DNA of 64,000 nt from contig OZ038378.1 in NCBI GenBank assembly GCA_964036045.1, positions 164,173,311 to 164,237,310 of the forward strand, in the 5' to 3' direction. The notes under the pieces were generated by a model. It saw only the letters and a list, made by a program, of their open reading frames with translations, was not told the DNA's origin and did not search any database. The translations under genes and the position numbers were made by a program. Below, piece after piece: positions 54,616 to 64,000 of the stretch. Source of the DNA: Eutreptiella sp. 'Long Island Sound 2002' (Eukaryota > Euglenozoa > Euglenophyceae > Eutreptiales > Eutreptiaceae). Within the stretch, counting starts at the first letter, position 1. Each line of letters starts with the position of its first letter.

Positions 54616-55974
54616 CATGGCGCCATGGCGTTGACCCCCCCCCCCAAAAAAAAGATGGGGAGGAGGGCATGTAGATGGCAATCCATGTCACCATGATGGC
54701 CACAAATGGTTTTTCATGCTGTGCCAGAAGCTTCTTGATGATCGCACTACCATGGCCCATTCAAGCATGTCAGGCTGATGCATGCTGCACGCATGACATT
54801 GCAGCAACGTCTGTGTATGCGTGGCTGGTTGGTGCTGCCGGGGACGGTACCGAAGGTAGAATATCATGCAATCTGCAGGGGGAACGGATTAAACACCTGC
54901 CTTTCCTCCGAATAGCCCGTCTCCCCTCCCCTACGCTTCACTCGCTTTTGGATCCCCGCATTCGAGAACTTGCATTGGGTGAATCAAGGCAACGTTTGGT
55001 TTGTTGAACAGTGCCCTCCCTCCCTCTTGCCCGTTGGTATGTCAGCAGAGGCTATTCCTTAAGATTCTGTGTGAAGTGGAATCTGTTGCTGACTGGTCTT
55101 CTTGAAGGTTGAGGGTGCTGACCGCGCGGTGCGCGCGGTGCGGCGTCAGCCCGGTGCGCACAATATATGCTCACACTAAAAGTTGCTGAAACGTGGCCAG
55201 TGTGCACTGTATGCAATGGTTGGGTGATGCTATTGGCGTGCATGGGTAAAACACACTTTGGGGGCATTATCTGGGGGGAAGTGGTGATCATGCATGCACA
55301 AAAGTTTCCCATTTCAATGTATTTTCTCCACGTCCCTGCCTACCTTCCGAAAGGGTGTACATTGCACCGAGGGGGAGCATTAGCGTGCTGGGTGCGCACC
55401 GGGCATCTTTTTTTGACCAATCCCCACCCGTGCCTGTTTTTGCCCCCACCTCACCAAACAATTTGGAGTACCTTCTCGCCATGGCTAAGAATTTGGCCCA
55501 TCCTTTGCACCCAGTATTTGACGATGGCAAGGGTGGTGGTTGGAAGTGGTGGGAGTGACATTTTGTGTTGTTGAATTCTCATATTTCGGCTTATGCAAGG
55601 TGCCTTGCAGGGAAACTTTGCGGTGTAGTGCGGTCTTTTTGGGGGACTTCCCAAGGTGAGGATAAACCTGGGGCTAGAGATAAGATACTTAATACAAAGG
55701 TAGCGCGCCGGGCATGTGCTGGGTGCGCGCTGGGCAAAGGTGCGTTTCATCACCCTCGTTGGCATTCGCTGGAGGAGTTGCATGTGTGCAAATCAAGTAT
55801 ACAACGTAGTCAGACCGACCGACCATATGGTTGCAGAAGCATGGCAAGGGATGCAGCTGTGAGCAAGGGTTGGTGCTTCTCAGTAATGGGTGTCTGAATT
55901 CAATGCAATACCTGCATCATGATTTTAATGTGGCCCTGGAATGACCAGTTTCTGGCAGATGGAATGGAAGCAGG
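54616..55974. other. No gene recognised
   Basis: Short frames only; a G/C-rich patch of GCGCGGTGCG-type repeats near 55,118-55,150. Confidence 0.3.
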
Positions 55975-56090
55975 GGATTAAGAGGGCTTAAGAGGGCAGG
56001 AGAAAAGAGGTCCTGCAGAGCAGAGGGCAAAGAAGGCACAGGGAGAGGACAGACGAGAGAGAAGAGGAGAGAGAAGAGGAGAGGGCTCTC
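55975..56090. repeat. Purine-rich (GA) low-complexity tract
   Basis: Dominated by GAGAGAAGAGGA-type repeats on the + strand. Confidence 0.7.
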
Positions 56091-56122
56091 CAGGTGAAGG
56101 GCGTCACAAGCTGACGCGTGGC

Positions 56123-56283
56123 CAAGAGGCATACCCTGATGGTCGAATGTACCACTACCGGAAATCTGAGGGATCGTTTGTCAACGCCTCAGACCAACTG
56201 GCATATCAAACCATCATGGACCATGGCATTGCCATGATTCCGCTCCCCACTCGGGGCCGTACGTTGGAGTGGCGGATGATCAA
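56123..56283. repeat. Dispersed repeat R1, copy 2
   Basis: See 49,392-49,545; same order of conserved blocks. Confidence 0.6.
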
Positions 56284-56682
56284 AAGCAAAACCAGTTTTT
56301 GGCAGTCTAATGGGCTCAGGCTCCCCGCGGAGGCACGCTGCACAAACACCGCATGAGCACATCAGTGCCGACCAAAGTATTTATGCACCCCCATGTGGCA
56401 TCTTCCAGGACAAGTCACAGGTGCTTCTGGCCCCAAGAGCGAAGAGGCTCAGACTCAAATGGGTGACGAGACGTGTGCAACGCATGCACATGGAAAACAG
56501 CCTGACTCCACAATCGCATCAACACAGATGGCCTCGTACAAGGCTTGAGTCATGCGCAGCCATGGTGGCAGCATGTACAGGCAACGTCGCAAGGTGTGAT
56601 GAGCAGTGGGGCTGTCATCAGCCACATTGGCAAGGTAAGATATCAGAAGCAGCTGATCCTTCACTACGTCTTATGTCCGCGA

Positions 56683-56790
56683 CCACATCACCTTGTGGGA
56701 CAATCATAGCATTGGACAGCTCTGATCTTTGATTCCGAGAGATTTCTCGAGTGCCTCCGGGTCAGCGGGCTTTGCCAGCTTGCCATGGCC
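56683..56790. repeat. Dispersed repeat R2, copy 3
   Basis: See 54,519-54,615. Copies 2 and 3 are both followed by a C-run and A-run (CCCCCCAAAAAA). Confidence 0.6.
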
Positions 56791-58227
56791 TGAACCACCC
56801 CCCCAAAAAAATGGCAAGGTAAGGCCCTGCTGTGATGTCTATGGTGTCCTAGCTTTGAGAGTTGTGCAGGTGGGATACCTGTGAACCAGACTAAGAAAAG
56901 TCTCTATAGACCCCCATGTGGAGCATTTGGTGTATGCACCAGCTTTTGGCACAATTACACTTGCGACTTATTGAGTGATGTATGCCCCCACTTTCTCACA
57001 GTTGTCCTTCCCTAGGGACATCACATGCAGCGTTATTCTGTGCACTGCTGCATTACCGGCCCAGAAGGAGTTTGTTTGGGAGGTGGTGTGTATGTTTGTT
57101 GCCTATTCCTCCGTCGCTATACCTGCTTGTTCTCCTGGCTTTGGTCTGCAAGTATCCATGCTTCTGTAGTCCTTTAATGTGAGTATGTGCAATACCCTTC
57201 TGCACACAGCAAGCATACACAGACGTGCACGGACCCCCAAGAACAGCTTTGGCCAAGCATCTGACCGTTGTTTTTCCGCCCACAATTGTTGTGGTTGAGA
57301 ATGGCACAGGTGCCGATTGTAGTGAAAAGCGGTGAATGGGAATGGCAATGAGTCCATGGTCAGCTTGGAACCTGTGGCGCATCAGCTACTTTTCCACCAG
57401 CCCCATTGGAACTAGCGGGGATGGGGGGCCCTTTGCCACTCCCCTTGGACAACAGGCCCTGCCGATGAAGTGTGATGCTTATGTTTTGACTGGCGAAAAT
57501 GATGCCCCTGGGCAGCTCTGGAGAATGGAATTTGTTTTTCCCCTTCAAAATATGGAACCCCTGATGGACCTTTCAAATCTATCTGGTTGTGCGCCATCAC
57601 AGGTTTGCCATTTGACCATTCGTTCCTCTGACCCGGCCTGTACTTGCACTTGAGGGGGGGAGGTTACTTGTTCGGAATGCCACTTGCTCAGTGCGCAGAT
57701 CGTGCCAAGTTTTGTACATGGGCAACTACCAAAATCCTAGTGTTGGGCCTTTTTCACGAGCTGCCAGGTGTCTTGGGTGGAAAGTGAGTTTGATTCTACT
57801 GATGCCATCTGTGTGGTATTAGTTTATGGGGACATCGCATTTTCTGAGTGTCTATCTTTTTTCAGGCTCTCTCTTTTGCCTCTGTTTGTGCTCGCATGGC
57901 TTGATGCTTCGACTCGGATCATTTTATGGACTACTTGATCTGTCTTTTTGTTTCTTATACCTTTGCCAAGTGCCACCACCATGCCTGGCCCGTGCCCTCT
58001 TCCAAAATTGGGTCAACCAGCTTGTTGCATGGTCACATGGTACCGGAGAGATTTTTTCTCTCCTCTCTAGTGCTTGGCAGAGTGCTCAAGCACCAGAGAG
58101 CACCAGAGGTGATGGGTTTGAGAGGGTTTCCTATCTGGTGAGTTTTCCGACACATGCACACGGTGCCCACGCAGTGCAGCGACATCCCATGGTGGGGTCT
58201 TTGAACATAACCGGGATAACTTCATTT
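56791..58227. other. No gene recognised
   Basis: Frames up to 201 codons, without domains or start context. Confidence 0.3.
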
Positions 58228-58247
58228 GCATCACCACACCCAATGTC

Positions 58248-58439
58248 ACTTCAGCGTGGCAGTACCCGCTGCACTACCATGCATTGGTATGCTCTGCAGG
58301 CACAGACTCAGGTTTGCCCTTTGGGACGCACGATATATCGACTGACTGTCCTGCGCCCTGCAGCACTGATGCAGAGACCGGGTTGTGAACCCGAGAGCCT
58401 TATCGCTACTCAGCGCAGGCCTGTTGTATAAAAAAAAAA
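58248..58439 (+). mobile_element. SINE-type retroposon with poly(A) and 20-bp target duplication
   Basis: The 20 bp GCATCACCACACCCAATGTC occur at 58,228-58,247 and again at 58,440-58,459. Between them is a 192-bp insert ending in a run of about ten A. A perfect long duplication plus A-tail is diagnostic of target-primed retroposition. The insert has no coding capacity. It contains a GGGTTGTGAACCCGAG block that looks like an antisense tRNA T-arm, so a tRNA-related origin is possible but unproven. A processed fragment of another transcript is the alternative. Confidence 0.8.
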
Positions 58440-58459
58440 GCATCACCACACCCAATGTC

Positions 58460-59202
58460 TGGGCATCTGTGTTATCAGATGTTGTGTGTGGAAGTGTGTG
58501 CAAACCATCCAACCTTCATCTCAGAAGCAAGGTGGTTTTCTACAAAAGAAAGACAGTGCAGCAAGACATTTCTGCATACCTGATGAAGCTTGGGTGTTAC
58601 TTTGCAGTGTTGTGTTTGCACTGAGGCTTTGCAAATTGGAACCGTATCCATGGCCTGACATCTACCTTGGACATCTTCCAATACTCCAATGGCATTGCAT
58701 AGCTTTTGCTGTGTCAATGACAAGACAAGAGGCCTTGGAACTGTGCCTGCTGCAACAATGCCTGTTTACTGTGATTTTCAAGCTCCCAACCACCCTCAAC
58801 TTACCAACAGAGTTGTGTGCTTCTGGTCATCTGTTGTCATTTTGACCTGTTTCAACAATTTGCGAATTTGACTGTCTGGGATGATATGCAGCAAGCAGGT
58901 ATCGTTTCATCTTCACCGCTATTCAAATCCTGGGGGAGTGGGATTTGTGCAGATTCCCTAAGGTATTCAGACAATTTATTTCCAACATCAATCGACTATC
59001 CTGAATGAGATCCTGAAACTCCTTTTTCTATCAATTTCACCTCAAACGCCCCTTTTCTACGTTTTTGCACTCAAAAGTCCACATAATTTCAGGTCAAAGT
59101 AGGAGTGAGTTCTCTTTTGATGAAATTGCCAAAAAAAGAGTTCAGCATCAGTACCAGTGTCTCGGGGAAAAGTATGTCTTTAAGATATAGGGAATGCCAT
59201 GC
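58460..59202. other. No gene recognised
   Basis: Short frames only; no repeat or signal noted. Confidence 0.3.
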
Positions 59203-59226
59203 ACGCAGTGCGCACGCAGTGCGAAG
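59203..59226. repeat. Short run of the 11-bp GCGCACGCAGT repeat
   Basis: Two units (CACGCAGTGCGCACGCAGTG), the same motif as the longer array at 59,846-59,922. Confidence 0.7.
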
Positions 59227-59409
59227 TTTTGAATGTCGGCCAATACTAAGACCCTACTTCTGGCCCCTTTTGACAAGTTTTTGGTTCCATACTGGGGTTT
59301 TTTTAGCTTCCTATGCATTTGGGATGTGGCACATTTGAATTGTCACCCTTTGTTGCCCAATGTCAACCATTTTTACCCATTTCCCATCCCCCACATTGAA
59401 CTCTCCCCA

Positions 59410-59676
59410 CTATGGGGACCCCGAGAAGGCAGGGGTGATGTAGCCATACATAGCCCGCGGACCTTGAAGAGTTTGTGGTGCGGCCTTCATCCCCACCACA
59501 TCACTGACCTCGCTCGCCATCAACAAGTGTGTCGCGCCCACACTCAGAATCACCACCGCCTTCCCCTTCACCCTATTCGCGGTCCCCATCACCCAAGAGA
59601 CCACGGACAACGCATTCCCCGCGCTCCAAGTCAAGGGACACCTCATCGCCGCCTCCAAGAGCGAAGCCACGGGCAC
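59410..59676 (-). pseudogene. Possible decayed retropepsin segment (or, on the + strand, an RS-rich exon)
   Basis: Minus frame: after NRVKGKAVVIL comes SVGATHLLMASEVSDVVGMK, resembling the DSGATH...S.......G pattern of Ty3/copia-type proteases but lacking the catalytic Asp. The + strand of the same DNA (59,529-59,825) reads SPSPYSRSPSPKRPRTTHSP, like the RS tail of an SR splicing factor, with a donor-like GGGTGAGT at its end. Only one reading can be real; neither is proven. Confidence 0.25.
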
Positions 59677-59845
59677 CGAAACACTCTAAGCAAGCGGACT
59701 TTACAAGGATGAGTGGTTTGTTCATAGGGACAGTGGAGTACCAAGTTGAAGGCAGTTTCGTTGTTCTCATGTGGGCTTTGCTGCTTCGCTGTGCAACTAG
59801 TCAGGTGACAGGTATTCTTGGGTGAGTATCCTGGCCTCTGCGTGC

Positions 59846-59922
59846 GCAGTATGCACGCAGTGCCCACGAAGTGCACACGCAGTGCGCACGCAGTGCGCAC
59901 GCAGTGCGCACGCAGTGCAAAG
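59846..59922. repeat. 11-bp tandem repeat (GCGCACGCAGT)n, ~7 units
   Basis: Units are perfect at the right end and degenerate at the left (GTATGCACGCAGTGCCCACG). Each unit contains the palindrome GTGCGCAC. Confidence 0.9.
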
Positions 59923-60137
59923 ACTTGGCCATAGCACAGCGTCTTCCCCTGTCAATGACAGGGACACCAAAGTCGCCACTCCTGATAGAGCGTACCAATG
60001 GTATGCAGCATTTGAGAGATGTTGCATGGTGTAGAATCGTGATATTGATCTTCAGCTTGGCTTTCAAGTTGTGGTTGGAAGATGAGCAGCAGCAGCAACG
60101 ATAAAAGTATGCAGCAGTAGAATATTGAGTGACAAAA

Positions 60138-60385
60138 TCACCTCGCAGTCGAAGAGAGGTTGTTAGATCAAGCGCAGGTGCGGACACCATACCCCCCCGT
60201 TTTCGGGGGGTCATTCGCGTAGCATACCCCAAGGCATGATATTGGATGTCCAACCCCTTGTAAAATCATTCTTTTGCCTGACAAAACAATCCCCCAATGG
60301 ATTTTTTTATTTTGAGGCCTCTATCCCCCTGAAACTGGATACCATTTTTGGGGGGGGCTTGGGGTTTGGGGGTCAAATTTTTGTG
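60138..60385. repeat. Diverged third copy of the ~290-bp dispersed repeat
   Basis: Shares CACCTCGCAG, AGGTTGTTAGATCAA, CATACCCCAAGG and CCCCTTGTAAAATCATT, in order, with the copies at 496-1100. Confidence 0.7.
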
Positions 60386-60717
60386 GTTAGAAGGATTTGA
60401 ACCCTTGTTTAGGCAGTAAACAATAGTTTAATACATGTGTGTGACCCCTCTTGTCGTTAGAACTCACTGAGCTGGGACCCTCGCCGACCCCGAATGCCTT
60501 TGTCCAAGATGTTGAGTGCCTGCTGGGGCGGTGAGGGACAGGTGCACATACTTTGCGGACGAGTAGCCGAGAAATTATTCCGCCCCCGTGCCGCAACATG
60601 AACAACAGAGTGTCAGCCGGGCAGCACTGAGGCGTCCTGCATGCACTGCGGGTGAGACAACCCCAAGATGCATGCAGAGTGGCAGTGCTTGATTCAGAGT
60701 AAGTTTATCAGGGAATC
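60386..60717. other. No gene recognised
   Basis: Between the dispersed repeat and the RNase H fragment. A box-B-like GGGTTCAAATCC is present on the minus strand near 60,395-60,406, but no tRNA fold could be drawn. Confidence 0.3.
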
Positions 60718-61263
60718 ATGGATTGGTCACCGAAATGGAAGCGGCATGGGTGGAGGACCGCGTCGGGGGAGGTGGGGCATCGAGATCTCTGGGAAGCCAT
60801 CACGGAGATGCGGGAGCTGGGGGGGGGGGGGGGCGGGGGGCAAATTTGCCAGGAGTGGACCCCATCCCATGTGAAAGTACCAGGGAACGAAGGGACGGAC
60901 CAGCTGGCAGAGGCTGGCAGGTTGCAACACCTGAATAATAAGAGGCATAGGACAGAACCAGAGTGGGAAGTGTTGGGGCTGTACCCCACGGACTCAGGGG
61001 CCTCGTCAACGGACGGGGAAGGGACTGGCAGGCGATCAGAATCATCCGAGTTCCCCTGGAGCCTTCGGTCGGTGGGGAGGGAGCCGCACATGGAGGACAC
61101 AGACCACAGTGCGTTCACAGACACGTCATCAGAAAGCTTGTCGAGTGACAGTGGGTCGGGAGGTTCCTTGTTCAGTACAGATGTCAGTGACACAACGAGA
61201 AAGGGAGCAAGATACAGTTACAGGGAATCCCGAAGACCATGTCTGACCTCTGACTGGTACTGA
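60718..61263 (+). pseudogene. RNase H C-terminal fragment with a Ser/Asp-rich tail
   Basis: A 181-codon frame. Residues ~24-65 contain DLWEAITEMREL, a run of seven Gly coded by a G-tract, then WTPSHVKVPGNEGTDQLAEA, the characteristic C-terminal part of a retroelement-type RNase H (conserved His, GNE, final catalytic Asp). The N-terminal half with the other three acids is absent upstream, so the enzyme cannot be complete. The tail is rich in Ser, Asp and Glu (TDTSSESLSSDSGSGG). It is not closely similar to the RNase H of the LINE array (NAEADALARRG). Possibly an exon of a domesticated gene; more likely a relic of a different retroelement. Confidence 0.5.
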
Positions 61264-61934
61264 TGGACAGCGATGGGAGGTGGCTTCGCCACCTTGGCAT
61301 GGGACAATACGTGAGAGGCAGCTTCGCCGCCTTGTTGGACACTTTGCACCATTCGACACAATTTAATGAGGGCGAGATTCCCGGGGTGACCGCCAATGCG
61401 TCATGGAAGCTAAGCGCCGGGACCCGGTCTGATGGTCGTTTTCCTGACTTTCCTGCTGCTTGCGCAAGGGGGGGGGGGTACAACGTATTGGGTGTTGCCA
61501 AGGTCACTTAATGTTTGCCTCGAGTGAGATGTATTGCATATGTACTGCATTGTTGTTTAGACCAATGTTGGCAGTTGGCCCTACTGTAGTCCCACTCCAT
61601 GATTTGAATGTATTGTTGCGGCTTTCAAATGCCCAGGAACCCAGCCACAAAAACACACCCAGTTGTATACCATTCTTCCCTCATGCTACCCCACCATGAG
61701 GCAACATGCACAAGACACCATGACACCATGGTGCACTTGAGCCAAAGTACATCGTCGGATGTTGTGGCTCAGTCCTGCGACAGCTTGTAAGTTTTACAAT
61801 TGCGTATTTGTGGCTTGCATCATTGAGTGGTGCAATATGAAATTCTGCCGTGTTGTTCAAATTTATATGCAGAGCCGGACTGCATGAATTGTTGTATCCA
61901 TTCTTTTGCACCAGCTTTGTGCACTCATTCATTC
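61264..61934. other. No gene recognised; upstream of the acidic exon
   Basis: Contains acceptor-like sites (TTATATGCAG and TTTTGCACCAG) before 61,935, so the following exon might not be the first. Confidence 0.3.
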
Positions 61935-62303
61935 ATGGATTCTCAACCTTCAAGTGCTAACTCAATTTCAGCGCTGGAGATACCTCTGAAATCGGAATCA
62001 AGTATGATGTTGGAAGAAATGGAGGCTCAAGTGGTCAATGCAAATTTCATGTTGGAATTTCCAACCAGGGGAGAAGATCCTAACGATGAGGACGTATCAC
62101 CATTGTCACCTTGTTTCCCCCTTGACTCTGGTGCACCATTTGACTCTGATTCTGGCCAGCCAGTGCAAAGCTTTTCTGCTGCTGTGGGAGAGCGTGAGGG
62201 CATATCAGTGGATGAATCCAGTGCGTATGCCTCATTCTGTAGTGGCACCTACAATATGAGCTTCTCCATCATGGACATGACAAACAATGATGAAAGGAAA
62301 CAG
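61935..62303 (+). CDS. Probable acidic exon of a spliced gene
   Basis: From ATG 61,935 (MDSQPSSANSISALEIPLKS) the frame encodes an acidic, Ser/Pro/Met-rich polypeptide (RGEDPNDEDVSPLSP) and ends DERKQ at a donor-like CAG-GTGTGC, phase 0. The open frame is longer on both sides (61,827-62,546), but the quality drops outside these limits. The layout (acidic exon ending KQ, phase-0 donor) recalls exon 1 of the gene at 8705, though no residue-level homology is clear. Product unknown. Confidence 0.4.
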
Positions 62304-62523
62304 GTGTGCAACAAGCAGTGCAACACATGTCGGATGCTGTCATCATGCAGTGTGCGCATCAAGCCCTGCTTCCGCTTTTGCGCTTTTAGCACAAAACTGG
62401 CAGACACGAGAGGCATGGAACACAAATGCCATTATGTCGCATGGGAGGCTCGGACAGAACAGACCTCGCAGTTTGAGCATTTATTCGGTTCATGCCCGTG
62501 GGACCCCCCCCCCTCCTTCCTAC

Positions 62524-62557
62524 AGCAATTAGCCATTAGCAATTAGCCATTAGCAAT
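62524..62557. repeat. 13-bp tandem repeat (AGCAATTAGCCATT)
   Basis: Two full units and a partial third of AATTAGCCATTAGC. Confidence 0.75.
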
Positions 62558-64000
62558 TCACAATGTGAAGGACACACATCAGTGGACTAAAGGCTGAAAG
62601 TGCCTATGGCGGGGGCATTCAGTCAATCAGAACCCACCATTGCTCTCTCTCCCTCTCTCTACAGCAATTGCCGTGTTGGGTTTTGTGCCAGTTGCAAGTT
62701 CGCAGTTTCGGTTTCGCTTGCACTGCTGAAAGCAGCTCCTACAGCAATTTGCTGGCACATCAGTCTGTCAGGGACCCTACATCATGACATCACCAGCACT
62801 CATGAGCACAAAAGCACTAGAGCCCAAGCGTCAGCAGCAAAGGAAGTGGACAGAGCAAGTGACCTTGAGACCCTTTGGATAAACGGTTTGCATGACTCAT
62901 TGATGCTTCCTTACAAAAATAGGAGGGTGCTAGCCGGCTGGCTTTTTTTTGGTGTGTTCTTTGAGGGCCATGCCTCCTTTGCAACATCACTTCCAAGTGA
63001 TTTTAAGCAGTGCATTACAGTAATTCCCTAGTGGTAAAATTTCTATCTGTTCTTGACTGTTCATATATGCTTCTTGAAACGCATGGAGCGGCACACAGGT
63101 GGAAAACCCAGGGCTGGACAGCATCTTGTGACCTTTTGTCTAATGTTGAAGCATGGGGGCTATTTTTGCATGAACTTGACAAGGAAGGCAGAGGTTGGAG
63201 TGGGTCAAGGTACCCTGGCATGTAAATGTTGAAGGTAACAATGACGCTAACAGACTTGCAGACATTGGCCGCATGGCACATTGAGTACGCACCGCAACCA
63301 CCCCTTGCCCCTGAGGCGAAACAACAAGAGGACGAACATTCACCTGCTCTCTTTATCCTAGAATTTCCGGCTGTCATGCCATCATTTCTCAGCTTGAATG
63401 CAGCTCGAATTGCTACTTTTCTCGCCTCCCAAAAAGTGGAGCCTACCTTTGATCAGGACAATTCCCCTAGGAGCCTGATCAAGGGGTAAGAGCGTTCGTA
63501 CGAAGTTGCCAGTTTTGTATGAAGAAAACAACTTGGTATTCAGCATTTTCATATGAAGCATTTTGTACAAACTATATTTCTGTGACAATTTGTGAAGTTT
63601 GTGTACAGGAAACTTGCTTGATGTTGCATACTGCTGGGTGTTTGCAGGTGCCTTGCAGTGCATTCCTATTCTCATCCCACGTTCTGAAGATTTAGCTGGA
63701 TATTTCATTTTTTCATTTTTCAATCAATTGGTGAATTGTTAATGATTTACTTGGTGGTTTTGAAGGTGGTGGTTAGTAATGGCCACCTTTAGGGCAGGAG
63801 ACCCCAAATTAGGGTGGTGGTTGCTCGCAAGGGACCATCTTATGTGTTTTCACTGTGCAAGGCACTGGATAGGGCAACACAGAGGGATGTTTACAGAGGT
63901 TTTGTACCCAAGGGTTTGCTCTCTTTAGGGGGCATTTTGTGAGGGAGTAAAAGCCAACCCATTCCGGATAAAGCCGCCATGACAGCGTGTGATACAGATA
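62558..64000. other. No gene recognised
   Basis: The 87-codon + frame at 63,226-63,489 has plausible composition (EFPAVMPSFLSLNAARIA) but no start context, domain or splice support. The remainder is A/T-rich with nothing specific. Confidence 0.3.

Noticed and set aside
60386-60480. tRNA gene on the minus strand
   Set aside because: Box B (GGGTTCAAATCC) is good and AGCTCAGTGAG resembles box A, but acceptor, D and T stems do not pair.

Overview
The window is eukaryotic nuclear DNA. There is no operon structure. One gene shows GT-AG introns with matching phases, good Kozak contexts occur (GCCACCATGA, GGCACCATGG), and transposon relics are dense. The organism cannot be named from the sequence; a protist or alga with a repeat-rich genome is an inference. 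Both flanks (1-13.2 kb and 46.5-64 kb) are of ordinary composition, while the middle (13.7-46.5 kb) is extremely G-rich on the + strand and is one coherent structure.

The middle is a head-to-tail array of about eight copies (E1-E8) of one non-LTR retrotransposon (LINE), all on the minus strand, each lying between tracts of a (TATGG)n satellite. Read on the minus strand, six of the seven visible 3' ends finish in the same ~150 bp tail followed by (CAA)6-8 and pass into (CATAC)n at the same phase, as does the seventh. The visible 5' ends leave the satellite at the same sequence (TAGCGGAGTC). E5, E7 and E8 carry protein-coding remains: ORF1; then an in-frame TGA; then ORF2 with a zinc ribbon, an endonuclease/exonuclease/phosphatase (EEP) domain, reverse transcriptase (RT) pieces, RNase H and a CCHC zinc knuckle. 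E2, E3, E4 and E6 keep both ends but replace the coding part with a 50-bp minisatellite, so they look like non-autonomous derivatives. No copy is intact: E5, E7 and E8 have different internal deletions and several premature TAG codons. A degenerate left satellite edge at 13.27-13.72 kb is duplicated at 28.08-28.53 kb, so the array also grew by segmental duplication. A 200-N gap (44,824-45,023) sits where one satellite/element junction is expected.

Left flank: dispersed and higher-order repeats (0.5-2.9 kb); one unrecognised single-exon protein gene on the minus strand that ends inside a repeat; an array of 16-bp palindromes; a perfect 53-bp hairpin; a Stowaway-like MITE with TA target duplication; a spliced gene for an acidic coiled-coil protein (8.7-11.0 kb); a dimeric minisatellite; and a possible 8-bp-TSD element.

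Right flank: mostly unassigned DNA with old dispersed repeats, a clear SINE-type insertion with a 20-bp target duplication, an RNase H fragment, an ambiguous retropepsin-like or RS-rich segment, and a few probable exons. Very long open frames in the satellite, the minisatellites and the C/G-rich LINE DNA are artefacts of repeat periodicity and composition and are not annotated as genes.
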